This document shows, piece by piece, positions 1-10,503 of a stretch of DNA of 64,000 nt; within the stretch, counting starts at the first letter, position 1, and every line of letters starts with the position of its first letter. The notes below the pieces were generated by a model that did no database searches, was not told the DNA's origin, and saw only the letters and a program-made list of their open reading frames with translations. The stretch is from Mermis nigrescens (Eukaryota > Nematoda > Enoplea > Mermithida > Mermithidae), in NCBI GenBank assembly GCA_036768485.1, contig JAVLUZ010000340.1, positions 4,647,886 through 4,711,885 on the forward strand, read 5' to 3'. The position numbers were made by a program, and so were the translations under genes.

Positions 1-1534
1 AGGCAGGTCCAGCAAGACTTCCATGGCTGCAGTCGGTGTGGTGCACATGGCACTACAAATGCTGAGGCAAGCCATTCTATGTAAATGATTAAGCTGACAT
101 TTCACAGTAGACAAGTGTGCACGAGGCCACCAGATTAGTGAAGCATAGGTGATCATGGGTCTAATCACGGACACGAAAAGCCATTGCATGACCTGTGGTG
201 ATAGACCCCAGGATTTCCCTACAGCTCTACGACATTGCCAGAATGCATTAACAGCCTTCTGACATTTGGACATTTGACCTCTACATGATTGTGCCAGTTT
301 AATTTTTGGTCCAAAATAAGTCCCAAAAATTTGACCTGGTTCTGCACGTTGTAGTGGCATACCATAGAAAATTGGTGGTTTAAACCCATCAAGTTTCCGT
401 TTATGAGTGAATAGCACCATTTCGGTTTTCTGTGGGTTCACAGATAGACCATTATGGTGACACCACTGTTCCACCTTAGCTAAACCACTTTCCATAAGTG
501 AGGAAATGGTGTCAAGGAACCTTCCAGTAACAAGGATTGCCAAATCATCAGCATATCCTTGACTGTAGAGGCCAGACTTTTGCAAATTCTGCAAAAGTCT
601 CGTCCACCACAAGGCACCACAGCAAAGGAGATAGTACACCTCCTTGTGGACAGCCTTTTGTGGTAGTAAAGATCATGCTGTCTCCATAAGAGTCAGTCAT
701 GATATGGCGAAATCTTAGCATAGCATCAATCCATTTAACAATGGTCTGATGTATGCCATGATTGGATGCTGCTTTGCAGATAGCATTGAAGGTTGTATTG
801 TCAAATGCCCCTTCAATGTCCAGAAAAACGCCCAGTGTGAATTGTTTGTTGTCTAATGCCCGTTCAATTCTAGAAACTAGTTCATGAAGGGCCATATCAA
901 CAGACTTTCCACACTGATACGCATGTTGTGTAACATGTAAAGGATGTTCCAGCAAGGGACCATCTCTTATAAAGCGATCAATTAATCTTTCCATACACTT
1001 CAGTAAGAAGGAGGAAAGACTAATTGGTCTGAAGGATTTTGCCAGGTCATAGGAACTACGCCCTGGCTTAGGGATAAAGATGACCTTTACTTTTCGCCAG
1101 GCTATTGGAACATAGCCAAGTGCTAGGCATCTTCGATAAATATTCACTAGGGGTCTCACCAGCATGTCCAGTCCTTCCTGCAAAAGAGCTGGAAAAATGC
1201 CATCAACCCCTGGAGTCTTGTAGGGTTCGAAGGACTTTACAGCCCAGCGAACCTTATCAGGTGTTATCACCCTGCAGGCCAGAACTTGGTCACCAAAGCC
1301 AGAAAAACTGGTTGGGCCCAATGTGTCTGGATATGCCTCATTTCCAACTGCAAAGCTGCCAGGAAAGTGAGTGTCAAGAAGGTGAAGCAGGGTTTCCCTT
1401 CGGTTGAGTGTATACTGACCCGTAGGTAGTTTTAATGAGCCAACTTCACCTACTTGTGGTTTACATAAAATGCGGCGAAGCCTAGCAGCATCCGACATTT
1501 TTCCAATGTTGGAGCAGTAGTCCTGCCAGCACAA
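1..1534 (-). pseudogene. LINE reverse transcriptase domain, frameshifted
   Basis: The frame 1534-548 carries reverse transcriptase blocks in order: KTPGVDGIFPALLQEG (finger block), FRPISLSSFLLKCMERLI, the catalytic block FLDIEGAFDNTTF, and KGCPQGGVLSPLLW. The next block, GYADDLAIL with the two catalytic aspartates, lies at about 537-556 in a different frame, so a one-base shift separates it from the upstream blocks. Thumb-like sequence including KFLGLILDQKLNWHNH continues near 280-330 after another frame change. The sequence then runs off the window at base 1. Family knowledge: this enzyme copies LINE RNA into DNA at a nicked target. This copy cannot make an intact enzyme. Confidence 0.85.
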
Positions 1535-2469
1535 TTGCTTTCTAATGCGTATAAGATGCTTATACTCCTGTCGAACCTTGCGGTAATCAGCCCAATCAGA
1601 AATTGATTGAGATAATTTCGCTTGATTCCAAGCTCTCCTACTTTTCTTACGGAGGTCTTGGAGCTCCCTATTCCACCAGGGAATAGGTTTGCTCTTTTCC
1701 TCTGTAATGTGCAGGAGTTCTCATATGAGGATGTAAGTGCTTGCTGTACAAAGTCAACAGCACCCTCTACGTCCTCTTTTGTTGAGCAACTTGGAGCCCA
1801 AGAACCCAAGCGACTACTAAGGTGCTGCTTAAAAAGAGCCCAATTAGTGGACCTTGGATTCCTGTACAACCTAGAAGAAAAGGAATCAGCATGTAAAGAG
1901 AAGCGTATCTGTCTGTGGTCAGATAGAGACTCCTCTTGTGAGACATGCCAGTTTCTAATATCATTAGTGAGGTCGAGAGAACATAAGGTTAGATCAATAA
2001 CCTCCTGTCTCTTTGCCACAACAAATGTAGGTTCGCTTCCCCTATTTAATAAAATTAAATTGGTTGAGGCTAAATATTCAGCAAGTGCAGTCCCACGTTT
2101 ATTGGTATCGCTGCTGCCCCACAAGGTGTGGTGAGCATTGGCGTCACACCCAATAATTAGTGGTATCTGCTTTTTACTGCAGTAGTCAACCAGAAGAGAA
2201 AAAGCTCTACCTGGAGGTAAATGAGGAGAGTCAAAAGGCAGGTATGCTGATGTAACAATGATGTTACGCCAGTGCCCTGCACTTTTATAACTTAACTCAA
2301 CAGACACCATGTCACGGTTGCTGAATTGTTGGAGGAGCACTGGGTTAAGTTTCCGTGAGACAAGCACGCAAGCCCTTGGTCCTTGTACCACAGTCCCTAC
2401 TAACACAGTATATAGTTTATCATTTAATCCACATACCTTGTTCTTATAGATCCAAGGCTCCTGGATCAA
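1450..2469 (-). pseudogene. LINE apurinic/apyrimidinic-like endonuclease domain
   Basis: The translation begins with the expected QEPW motif. It contains GDAN-like IGCDANAHHTLWGS (the metal-binding Asp/Asn region) and ends with SLSDHRQIRFSL, the Ser-Asp-His catalytic motif of exonuclease-endonuclease-phosphatase enzymes in LINEs. The domain nicks target DNA to prime reverse transcription. The frame closes near 1450 in linker sequence. The partner reverse transcriptase is in another frame from about 1534, so a frameshift lies near 1500-1620. Confidence 0.85.
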
Positions 2470-2612
2470 CGCTAGTTTTGTCTGCAGTTTTGCTAGGCAG
2501 CGACTAAGTACACCAGTCGCACCTTGGCTATGCTACAAGTTGATCTGGAATAATTCCAGTACTGATTGGGATGGGAGAGTACTAGTACCAACCATCCTAA
2601 TCTATGTACAAA

Positions 2613-2978
2613 TTATGTGCTTATTCCAACTTGGTATGTGTCATCAAAGTGACACGCCCAAGTTTGAAATAAGAGCCTGAAGTCCAGCTGCTTAAGCACC
2701 TGGACCGATGGATGGTCCACTCCCAGGACAAAGAAGGTTTGACCTTCTTTTTCCTCCCGTTTGTAGATTCTCCAAAGGCCAGTGCACAAACCAGGGTTCT
2801 GGTTCTGCAGTCTGGAAAACACAGAGTCCCTGTCAGCTAAGCCAGGGAAAAACACTGTGAACTTGGTCAACTTGGGAAGTTCTGATTTGCTGCAAACGCG
2901 CAGATCAGCTCCTTCCCAGGGTGGATCGAGATTAGCTAAGGTATTCTTCAGCCAATACAGAGTGACTGATCTGCACAT
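2613..2978 (-). pseudogene. LINE ORF1 core (DUF4780-like)
   Basis: The 121-residue frame contains a RNA-binding-like fold fragment (PGLADRDSVFSRLQNQNPGL, then CTGLWRIYKREEKEGQTFFV and LGVDHPSVQVLKQLDFRLLF). This pattern matches the DUF4780 domain of arthropod LINE ORF1 proteins. It lies just upstream of the endonuclease, as expected. It is not in one continuous frame with the ORF1 start at 3769-3227, so ORF1 is broken. Confidence 0.65.
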
Positions 2979-3226
2979 GTCATATAAAAAACGCCATGTG
3001 ACAGGCCAGAAGAGTGAAACCTTGGAGGGGTCTTGCTAGTGCTTGCGACCTGATCCAAGGCTGTAGTTAAGACAGCAGTGAGTGTATCAAGCTTATCGGC
3101 TGGAATGCCGCCTTCGCTGCTGAAGTCGACAATACCAACTTTCAGTGATTCCTCAACTGCTGCTTTATAACTAGAAGGTCTTTTAGACCTTTTAGCTGGC
3201 TGTGTCAGGCTAGTGGGCGTGTCATC

Positions 3227-3769
3227 CTAAGGATGTCGCCGCTTGGCCTGTTTGCTGGGCTTAGGAGTTGGATGTGCAACAGCAATTGCTTGCTGTGCTC
3301 CCCCACTACTAATTGCCCTAGATTCTGAGGGAGCTGGGTCCTCCTGAGCAGTATTCTGCCCAGTGCCCCTGCTCGAATCAGAACCTGTAACTTCGGGCAG
3401 GTTAGTGCCAGATCCCTGGAGGGCTCTGGCAGCACGAGCCTGCTTACGAAGTTTTCGTTTCTGGGCCCCACTGAGTTGCTTGCGCAAATTTATGGAGCCC
3501 AGTTTCTCCGAAAGGTTCTCCAAAGGAGTCCCTTTCGCAGGTGTTCCAGTAGCATCGCCCTCAACTGCCACCTGGTTCCCTATGGCAACTGAGGAGCCAC
3601 AAGTAGCTCGACCACCAGTGATGCCCTGTGACAACACACCACTAGTTGGGCTGCAAGTAGCATGACCGCCAACATTGCCTTGCAACGACACAGTGCTGGC
3701 TGGGTCTCCGGAGATTTTAGAACCCTCGTCTGCCGGATACTGAGGGCCGGTCTCTAATAACTCCATCAT
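3227..3769 (-). pseudogene. LINE ORF1 N-terminal part (basic, low-complexity)
   Basis: The frame starts with ATG at 3769 and encodes about 180 residues. Repetitive Gly/Thr/Ala/Ser-rich sequence is followed by a strongly basic block, LRKQLSGAQKRKLRKQARAA. Such a block commonly precedes DUF4780 in arthropod LINE ORF1 proteins, so the call rests on composition and position. The frame ends at 3227, before the DUF4780-like core. Confidence 0.6.
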
Positions 3770-4192
3770 GGTTATAGAACAGTGAGTTGGTTCATGGCTG
3801 ACAAACTCAGCAAGTTGACAGTTAGGGTCCCAGCAGGGCCCCTAGTGATCCCTTAATGGGCTCACCCTGCCAACTTCTAACGGCCACCAACCGCCAGACA
3901 TGCCCAGTAGCCACTCAAGCCCTGGGGAGCAGCTCTTAGTCTGGCCTCTCAGTTAACTTCATTGAGGCACTCAAACCCCTCTACTACGATAAAGTGGCTG
4001 CTCATCGGAGGGGGAGCGTTGTGCCGACTTTTGCACTAATTTGGCGCGACTTGACTTTCGGAAATATTCTGTGAATTTTCCGCATCAGAAATGATTTTGC
4101 CTATCAAAGGAAGGCAAAATTCACTTTTTCGCATAATAGGCGGAATTTTTCGGACTTTTTTTGACACTATTAGGGAAATTTGGGGTTCCGCC

Positions 4193-4456
4193 CATACGTG
4201 GGCAGCACCAAAATTCTGGGGTGTGAAAGATCTTTAAAAGATCAAAAACTGGTCTCAAGAATAGTGGTGTGGCGAAAAAACACAATTTTCAACGTTTCTC
4301 ATCGAGCACTATCTATTGGCATTAAATAATTGTGAAAAAAACAAAAAAATGTCAAAAGTTTAATTCTGAGAGTCATTTTAGTTTCTGTGGGGGGAGGGGG
4401 TGGTATTCGGCCTTCTGGTGTGGTATACACCCTCATACCCCCTACGCCGACGTGTG
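4193..4456 (+). mobile_element. MITE-A copy 1 (hAT-like)
   Basis: 264-bp element with ends CATACGTGGGC and GCCGACGTGTG, flanked by near-identical 8-bp duplications GTTCCGCC (4185-4192) and GTTCCGTC (4457-4464). It contains the family core: an ACGTTTCTCATCGAGCACTA block, a purine-rich stretch and a G-run body. There is no coding capacity. It lies in a formin intron or 5' to the readable formin exons. Confidence 0.8.
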
Positions 4457-5084
4457 GTTCCGTCTCAAGTGGAAAAATCATTAATTCGCCACTGTACGAT
4501 ACGAGTAAAATAGTATCGGCTATAGCTATATTATGCAATTTATACCAGCTCAAGTGTACAAAGATGCATTAATATTATTCATAGTGCATTAGAATTATTT
4601 GCAAAAATAATAATATGCTCGTTTTTTAAACTCTGTCTTTTGTAGACGCGTTCCCGATGAAAAACTATGCCAGACCTTTGAAGGCATAGCTTATTAAAAA
4701 TTAGAGTACAAATGAAAGAGAATTCATAACAAATTGCCGATAAGAGCCATAAAATGGTTGATGATGTACCCTATAAGATATTCTCATGCGAATTAATAAA
4801 TATCGGCCGATACGTATGTATAAAACAAACAGAAAACTTTTACACTGCATCATCCACATTATATATTTTTTTCTGCGTAATTTATATACGTATAAATAAA
4901 GTAGAACTTAAAGGATATCTGCAGGGTGTTGTCAAAAGTGGAAACACTTTCGTTTTTGCAATATTTTTCTTCACTCAAATTGCAGTCTCCGATTTATCAT
5001 TTTTATTTATGTGAAAACTTTAAGAAGAAATGTTTTATCTAACTTTTTGCACAATTTCATGCAAATATTCCTGCTTCATGAAAG

Positions 5085-5309
5085 CTGAAAGTCTGCTCAA
5101 AGATTTAATCGATGTCAAAGTAATTGACGTTGAAAAGCTGTCCAAAGCGTTGCAGGAATATTTTTGCGACGAATTAAAATTGAACGATATGTTGAAATTA
5201 TTTAGCGAATTCCTTAAAGCGGTCGAGCAGGCGAAAATCGATAATGACCAGAGAAAATTAAAAGATCAACGTCTTGCGAAGCAGCGGGAATTACAAGAAA
5301 TAAGAAAAG
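5085..5309 (+). CDS. Formin, exon encoding the end of the FH2 domain
   Basis: This exon encodes a helical segment: ESLLKDLIDVKVIDVEKLSK, then ALQEYFCDELKLNDMLKLFS, then EFLKAVEQAKIDNDQRKLKD and a charged tail. The pattern EYFCDE...LKLFSEFLKAVEQAK.DN is that of the C-terminal end of the FH2 (actin-nucleating) domain of formins. The donor is AAAAG|GTAAAC at 5309/5310, leaving one base of a split codon. The acceptor is most likely AAAG|CT at 5084/5085 after a pyrimidine-rich stretch, but GAAAG|T at 5091/5092 is possible. The remaining formin exons must lie upstream, beyond the LINE or outside the window. Confidence 0.7.
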
Positions 5310-5847
5310 GTAAACGGAAAATCCCTCGAAAAAATTATCTGATTATTAGCAATTGGGCAGCTTTTCAGCACAATCATAGCTGCTAAGAATATTAGAGCGC
5401 TTGCGTATTTCGCTCTAACCAGATGTTCTTCGGGCTTTTTGTGATTTTATGATAAAAAACGAGAAAAGGTTTTTCTTCGTCTGACTGCGCTTGTAATCAT
5501 TATAATCTGCGACTTTATCAATAATTCCTAGGGATTCTATCAACTTCTCAAAATAAAACATACCGTTTTTAAACGCTTAAATGTATGGTCTGTTCTGTGC
5601 AAGTTTAGGCCTTAATTTTGAAAAAGTTTTGCAGACATCAATCAGACGCAGCTATCATAAACTGGCGACACATATAAGAAAATATAAAATAATGATATTA
5701 TATTATAATAAAATTTCTGCTATAAAATAACGTTAAAACTTCGTTAACAATTTCTGAGAAAAATTTCAATTTTCATCCATTTTTAGCCTTCATTTTGCCT
5801 TATTTTCCACAAAGAATTTCCAATTTTTCCATTCTGACGGTCTAGAC

Positions 5848-6070
5848 TATACGTGGGCAGCAAGAAATTCTGGGGGGTGCAAGATTTTTTGAAGGTCTTA
5901 AAAATGGTGGTATGGCGATAAAAACACCATTTTTCGACGTTTCTCATCAAGCACTATCCATTGGCATCAAAAAATTGCGAAAAAAACGGAAAAATTTTCA
6001 AAAATTGAATTCTGGGGGATATTTTGATTTCTGGGGGTGCATACCCCCCAAACCCCCACGCCCAGGTGTG
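5848..6070 (+). mobile_element. MITE-A copy 2 (hAT-like), perfect 8-bp TSD
   Basis: 223-bp element starting TATACGTGGGCAGCA and ending GCCCAGGTGTG. It is flanked on both sides by the identical 8-mer GTCTAGAC (5840-5847 and 6071-6078), which fits the nTnnnnAn target preference known for hAT elements. It lies in the intron between formin exons 5085-5309 and 6765-6937. Confidence 0.85.
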
Positions 6071-6302
6071 GTCTAGACCCTCAAATCCCCCTTCATGTGC
6101 ATGCCTGGCTTTAACTGCACACGATGAATGCATGCATATAGGTACTACAGTATTCAATTTAATCGCTGTATTTCGACCGTTGATTAAGACGTTAAGATAT
6201 TGAGACCGGCTTACGCCAGATTTTGACCGGGATTTGAACATTGAAGTTAAGCACAGCATCGAAACTAGGCTAATGTGGATAAAAACTATCGGATCACGTT
6301 CT

Positions 6303-6523
6303 CACATGTAACGGTTCGAAATTTCGGGTGAGGGTCTCCGTCCATTTTTAGGGTTGGTAAATGACCTCCAATTTTTGGTCAAAAATGGACAAAAAAACAC
6401 CTAAAAGGACCAAAAAGTTCATTTTTTTCCAAAATGGGGGGAGTCGAAAATTTTCTGGCTTTGGAGGGGATGAGGCGACAACTCTGGTTGGGGAATCAAT
6501 CCCTCTATCCCCTGGTACATGTG
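6303..6523 (+). mobile_element. MITE-E copy 1
   Basis: About 220 bp, beginning CACATGTAACGGTTCGAAAT and ending with GGTACATGTG. The core has the family pattern CATTTTTAG, then a hinge CCAATTTTTGG, then CAAAAA-rich sequence, then ATTTTCTGGCTTTGGAGGG. Other copies lie at about 19.5, 20.9, 22.7, 26.4, 26.7, 29.7, 30.9 and 38.6 kb. No clean target duplication is visible for this copy. Confidence 0.6.
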
Positions 6524-6764
6524 TCTGATTACGTTTCTGATTAGAATGTATCGATTCATATTAATATTTAGTTATATTTATAATTCTATAACATATCACT
6601 ATTTTTTGACCACAATTTATAAATTTTTATTGTCATATTTCGGTGGAAAAATTATTATAAATTGTAAAATAGTTATAAGTTATAAAAGTATAAGATATAA
6701 TAGTTATGTAGGTTCTAAATTATAAATTTGAAATTAACCTTTTATAAGTCAACTCGCTATTTAG

Positions 6765-6937
6765 CGTCGGTAGCAAATGCGTCGGATCATCTGAGGAAAA
6801 GTCGTTCATCGATTAGAGAGGATAACCTAGTGGAAAGTCTATTGACTAAAATCCGTGACGGTGATATAGCGCCACGATGCAGAGAATTCGTCTCGTTGCA
6901 TGACAGCCCCCGGAAAGCAAGGCAGTTCACCAAATGC
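6765..6937 (+). CDS. Formin, exon with DAD-like autoregulatory segment
   Basis: The acceptor is TATTTAG|CG at 6764/6765. The two leading bases complete the codon split at 5309, giving a continuous reading EIRK-A-SVANASDHLRKS. The segment EDNLVESLLTKIRDGDIAPR resembles the diaphanous autoregulatory domain (a leucine-rich amphipathic helix followed by basic residues) that follows FH2 in DRF formins such as DAAM and DIA. The predicted donor is AAATGC|GTAATT at 6937/6938. Two CWF19L2 exons in this window also use GTAATT donors. If this donor is not used, the frame closes at 6994. Confidence 0.6.
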
Positions 6938-7257
6938 GTAATTATGGGGGATCAGAGCAGAGAACGTATTTACAAAGAGTCATTTTTACGTTAGACGACG
7001 GGTTTCAACATTTTCGCGTTCGGCCTGCTGTTCATTTTGGTCGAAAATTACTAATTTATTCAATAGGTGTTGTTACTAACATGCTACAGTGCTTTTTAAT
7101 GACTATTCAGGAAGTAGTAAATTTGAACTATACATAACTGTAGAAGCGACTGTGCACTAGGTAATTTTTCTGAACTATACATAGTTACACCGTATTTACA
7201 ATATCGCTCCTTTTAGTTTTTCTCCTGCGCCCTTGTTACTGTGATTCCCAATTTCAG

Positions 7258-7335
7258 ATACACAGCCTAATGAGTTTACAAAGATTCACGGACAATAAGC
7301 TGACAGATTGCGACTACTGCATTGATCTAATATAA
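7258..7335 (+). CDS. Formin, probable terminal exon
   Basis: A good acceptor, GATTCCCAATTTCAG at 7257, is followed by 25 codons and a TAA stop at 7333-7335, in phase with the predicted donor at 6937. The tail ends CDYCIDLI. A polyadenylation signal AATAAA lies at 7485-7490, about 150 nt downstream. There is no recognisable domain in this piece, so it rests on splice phase, pyrimidine tract and the poly(A) signal. Confidence 0.45.
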   Translation: MHSLMSLQRFTDNKLTDCDYCIDLI

Positions 7336-7484
7336 TTATAGTCTATTTTTTAAGCTAGTGCATGAATTTGCTCGAAATACCGATTTCCTTATTATTGTGA
7401 CACATGATTTATTCATCGCTCGGCTCGTATAGAAAAAATTCGCTACATAATCCGTCAAGCGGCGGAAAAGTCGAGTGCAACAAT

Positions 7485-7490
7485 AATAAA
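7485..7490 (+). terminator. Candidate formin polyadenylation signal AATAAA
   Basis: Canonical hexamer 150 nt after the proposed formin stop at 7335. No cleavage data are available. Confidence 0.35.
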
Positions 7491-7664
7491 GACAGCGAAT
7501 TCATCCGCTAGGTTAAAAAGGAAGACTATGATTGTCGGTTGACTGTCAGGAAAAATGCTTAAAATTTAAGTTCTTATTGCATTGGTAAAACTATTTATGT
7601 ATGTGCATAAATATAGGTACCACTTGAAACAGCATTAATTCCGAAATCATTATGTAAATACAGG

Positions 7665-8090
7665 GCCGCCCTATGTCTACATAAATCAACATAGGACGGG
7701 TGTATTTGCCTTCGAGACTTACTTAGGTACGTAGGTACTTAGATCTGCACTTAGCGTTGGCCCCGATCGCTTCGATCCTTGGACCCTCACAGACCTTACG
7801 GCTTCGATCCCCTCGGTCCTAATATTGCTGACCGCTTCTCGTCGGGTGATCTCAGCAGCTACGCCCTAAGACCTAAGGCTACCTACCTAATCTCGGAATT
7901 GCCGCGGAGGTCAGTTGACCTATCTCAAAGCTCAAGTTGATTATTTAACTTATTTTCAAGGTTCGATTCCAACAGAAATGTTTTTGGTTCCTAATGTGTA
8001 TGGCACAATAAACTTTGAAAACAACAACTACGAGCTCTATACTGATCAATCATCCTTAAAGATTAAATAATGTTTTTGACCAATTTCAGG
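7665..8090. repeat. Unclassified repeat resembling 54880-55200
   Basis: This GC-richer stretch has short phrases shared in the same order with 54880-55200: a GATTATTTAACTTNTTTT phrase, then GGTTCCTAA, then a GCACAA box. The shared phrases and the sharp rise in GC suggest two old copies of one element, perhaps an LTR or the tail of one. No coding sequence or TSD is visible. The flanking intergenic sequence (7336-7664 and 8091-8700) shows nothing else I can name. Confidence 0.3.
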
Positions 8091-8710
8091 TTTAAGAAAA
8101 GAATTAAGACTTTCGAACGAAAATAGCAATCATATGGAATTTACCTATCCGTCCACGTAGGGTGTCGAAATCCTCGACGTTTGAAGCTCCGACCTAACCC
8201 TCGGTATATCCGAAACCCCTGGGTAGGTTTTTCTAATTTATTTCAACGCAGAATACACGGCCAAGTTGCCGGACAACAAATAACGCAAAAGAAAAAGAAA
8301 ACGTACTCCACTGTACAAGCGAGCAACTGCCAACAAGACTAACTACGATGGCCTCATAGGACCATTACAGTAAAATAAACAAACGTCAAAATAGCATAAT
8401 ACAGGAACTCTTTTAAATCACAACGGATGTTCTAGACTACAATAAGCGGTAACGCATGAAACAATTACTATTATCATATGCTTAACCCTATGTTACCGGA
8501 CAAGTATCTTATTGTTTTTTATTATTGAAAATTGGGGAATAGTGGGAAGACCGAAGGCATAGCCCACAGTACACTATCGTGGATAGCTACTAGTATTGGC
8601 TATGTAAGTGGCTATTGCGAACTGCAAAGGCAAGTTCGCCTACACGTGTAACTCTCGTAGTTACAATTAGGCATTTAAGAATTTTCATGACAAACCTGTT
8701 ATATCACTTA

Positions 8711-8945
8711 TCGGTCGCCCGGGACTGTCGGCCACTCGGTACAGTCGGCCACCCAGTACAGTCGGCAACTCGGGACTATCGGCCCCCCGGTATAGCCGGC
8801 CACCTAGGACTGTCGGCCAGACGGGAATTTTTTGATTGACAGATCTATTCTTAATACCATTTGTCGGTCACCCAGGACTGTCAGTCACTCGGGACTGTCG
8901 GTCACCCGGGACTGTCGGTCACTCGGGACTGTCGGTCACCCGGGC
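8711..8945. repeat. 17-bp minisatellite in two blocks
   Basis: Tandem units of exactly 17 bp with consensus GGGACTGTCGGYCACYC occur at about 8711-8824 and 8862-8945, separated by 37 bp of non-repeat sequence. The second block is more uniform, with TCGGTCAC cores alternating ACTC and ACCC spacers. It directly abuts the tandem MITE-A pair at 8964. Confidence 0.85.
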
Positions 8946-8963
8946 CACAATCTAGGTGGGCAG

Positions 8964-9227
8964 CATAGGTGGGCAGCACCAAAATTCTGGGGAGGGGGGT
9001 AAAAAAAATTTCTGGAGGGGGTGAAAAAAATTTTAAAGGTCAAAAAATAATCTAAAAAGTGGTCGTATGGCGAAAAAAACACCATTTTTCGACGTTTCTC
9101 ATCGAGCACTATCCAATGGCATCAAAAAATTGCTAAAAAATTTTTTTTCTGGGGGTATTTTGATTTCTGGGGGGTATTTCAACTTCTAGGGGGTTCATAC
9201 CCCCCAAACCCCCCACGCCCATGTGTG
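8964..9227 (+). mobile_element. MITE-A copy 3 (tandem partner)
   Basis: Begins CATAGGTGGGCAGCACC and ends GCCCATGTGTG at 9227. The next MITE-A copy starts immediately at 9228 without its first few bases, giving a head-to-tail pair sharing one terminus. No 8-bp duplication is visible. Confidence 0.7.
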
Positions 9228-9433
9228 GTGGGCAGCACCGAAATTCTGGGAGGGCAAGATTTTTCAAAGGTCAAAAAATGGTGGTATAGCGAAACACCAT
9301 TTTTCAACGTTTCTCATCGTATACTATTCATTGGCATCAGAAAATTGCGCAAAAAACAAATTGAATTGGGAGATATTTTGGTTTCTGTGGGGTATTCGGC
9401 CTCTGGAGGCGCATACCCCCATGCCCACGTGTG
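9228..9433 (+). mobile_element. MITE-A copy 4 (tandem partner)
   Basis: Starts GTGGGCAGCACCG at the junction with copy 3 and ends GCCCACGTGTG. It has the same internal blocks as the family but a shortened body (206 bp). Confidence 0.7.
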
Positions 9434-10242
9434 CTCCAGACCGGTGCTACGTGCCTACGATAATGAAATCCAAAAAAACAAAATTTACAGAAATTGAAGC
9501 AAAATCCGGAGATGTTTTAATCGATCGTCAACGGAACAAAGCGCATTAGGACAGTTTTGGTGCCATTTCAACATTTACACGCTAGTTTTTTACTACACCT
9601 CATTAGGCTTAAGAAAATGTGCACATAGTAACAGTAAGCCCCTTAAAAACTAATAAGTTGTTTTTGGTAATTTGATCAATAAGATCAAATTGAGTCAGAA
9701 TAGGAGAAAATTAAGTCGTTTTATAGGAAGGTATAAACACAATTTATCAGTAAAAACTCATTTGAATCGCGTGCTGCCATTATTTAAAGATAAAAATCAA
9801 ATCTGCGAGGCTGACAGACCACTGGATGTTAACAAAATCTGTGAATGTTAAACTACTTTGAACGAATCTACAAGGTTACACACATAGACGCACAACAAGG
9901 CTGGCCTAGAAAGTCAGCTAAGGAGCTTTATTAAGATTGAATTTTTAGCCTAAACCTTTGTTATAAAGAAAGCTAAAAGCGTGTATAAATACATACTAAA
10001 TTTACAGTCTGCGGTGCATCTCTAACACTTGTACAGAAACAGATTTCTTCCATTCTGTCGTTTTCAACTTTAACCTTTTGTCCATTAGAAAATGTTCCCT
10101 TTTCGTCTTCTTAAGATGTTCAACGTGCATGCTTCATCGCTTTCGTTTAAAATGCCTAGTTGATTCAAATTGACTAAATAATTGTTATTATGCTCAAGCT
10201 ATTGTTTTCAGAAAAATTTTAATTACACTAAATCGCGAAATC
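9434..10242. other. Intergenic spacer between convergent formin and CWF19L2 genes
   Basis: No coding pattern or repeat unit is evident. A TTTATT at 9927-9932 (AATAAA on the minus strand) is a possible polyadenylation signal for the CWF19L2 gene, about 310 nt past its stop. Confidence 0.4.
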
Positions 10243-10503
10243 TCAATCATTGTTCAGCCGTTCTTTGACTCTCTCAGTCCAATCGAACGGCGTCCAAGCA
10301 GATTTTAAGCCATTTGCACGGGATATTTGTTCTTTTAGGGATTGCTTTGCTGGACGAAGCCACGTCGTTGCATCCAAATCCAACATTCCACCAATTATTT
10401 CCTGGCCAAACTTATGGTCAAATTTAGATTCATTCTCTATCACATGCGCATAACCATTTTCCAGACCAAAGTCGACGGCGAAATACGAAAAACCGCGCGG
10501 TAT
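10243..10503 (-). CDS. CWF19L2: CWF19L2 exon 10 (terminal)
   Basis: Acceptor GGTCCTCAG|ATA. 86 codons plus stop. IPRGFSYFAVDFGLENGYAH, VIENESKFDHKFGQEIIGGM, LDLDATTWLRPAKQSLKEQI and KSAWTPFDWTERV form the complete CwfJ C-terminal domain 2, ending with the conserved PFDWT motif. Confidence 0.95.
   Translation of the reverse strand: MPRGFSYFAVDFGLENGYAHVIENESKFDHKFGQEIIGGMLDLDATTWLRPAKQSLKEQISRANGLKSAWTPFDWTERVKERLNND

Larger units (their letters stand above)
1..4030 (-). mobile_element. Decayed non-LTR retrotransposon (LINE) with DUF4780-like ORF1, truncated by window edge
   Basis: On the minus strand the order is a basic, low-complexity ORF1 start (3769-3227), an ORF1 core (2978-2613), an apurinic-type endonuclease (2469-1450) and a reverse transcriptase (about 1600 to beyond position 1). 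This is the layout of an I/Jockey-group LINE. The ORF1 core resembles the DUF4780 domain of arthropod LINEs, with a preceding Lys/Arg/Ala-rich segment. Reading frames change between ORF1 pieces, between endonuclease and reverse transcriptase, just before the YADD box (about 570-600), and again near 330-350. The copy is therefore dead. The 3' end lies outside the window. The 5' end is not sharp; about 4030 is where ORF1-leader-like sequence gives way to other repeats. It is probably an insertion in a formin intron or upstream of it. Confidence 0.8.

Noticed and set aside
1105..2134. Plus-strand frames overlapping the LINE at 1-4 kb
   Set aside because: Antisense shadows of the endonuclease and reverse transcriptase frames.
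8711..8945. Regularly spaced direct repeats, considered as a CRISPR-like array
   Set aside because: Units are strictly adjacent 17-mers with no spacers, in a eukaryotic context; it is a minisatellite.
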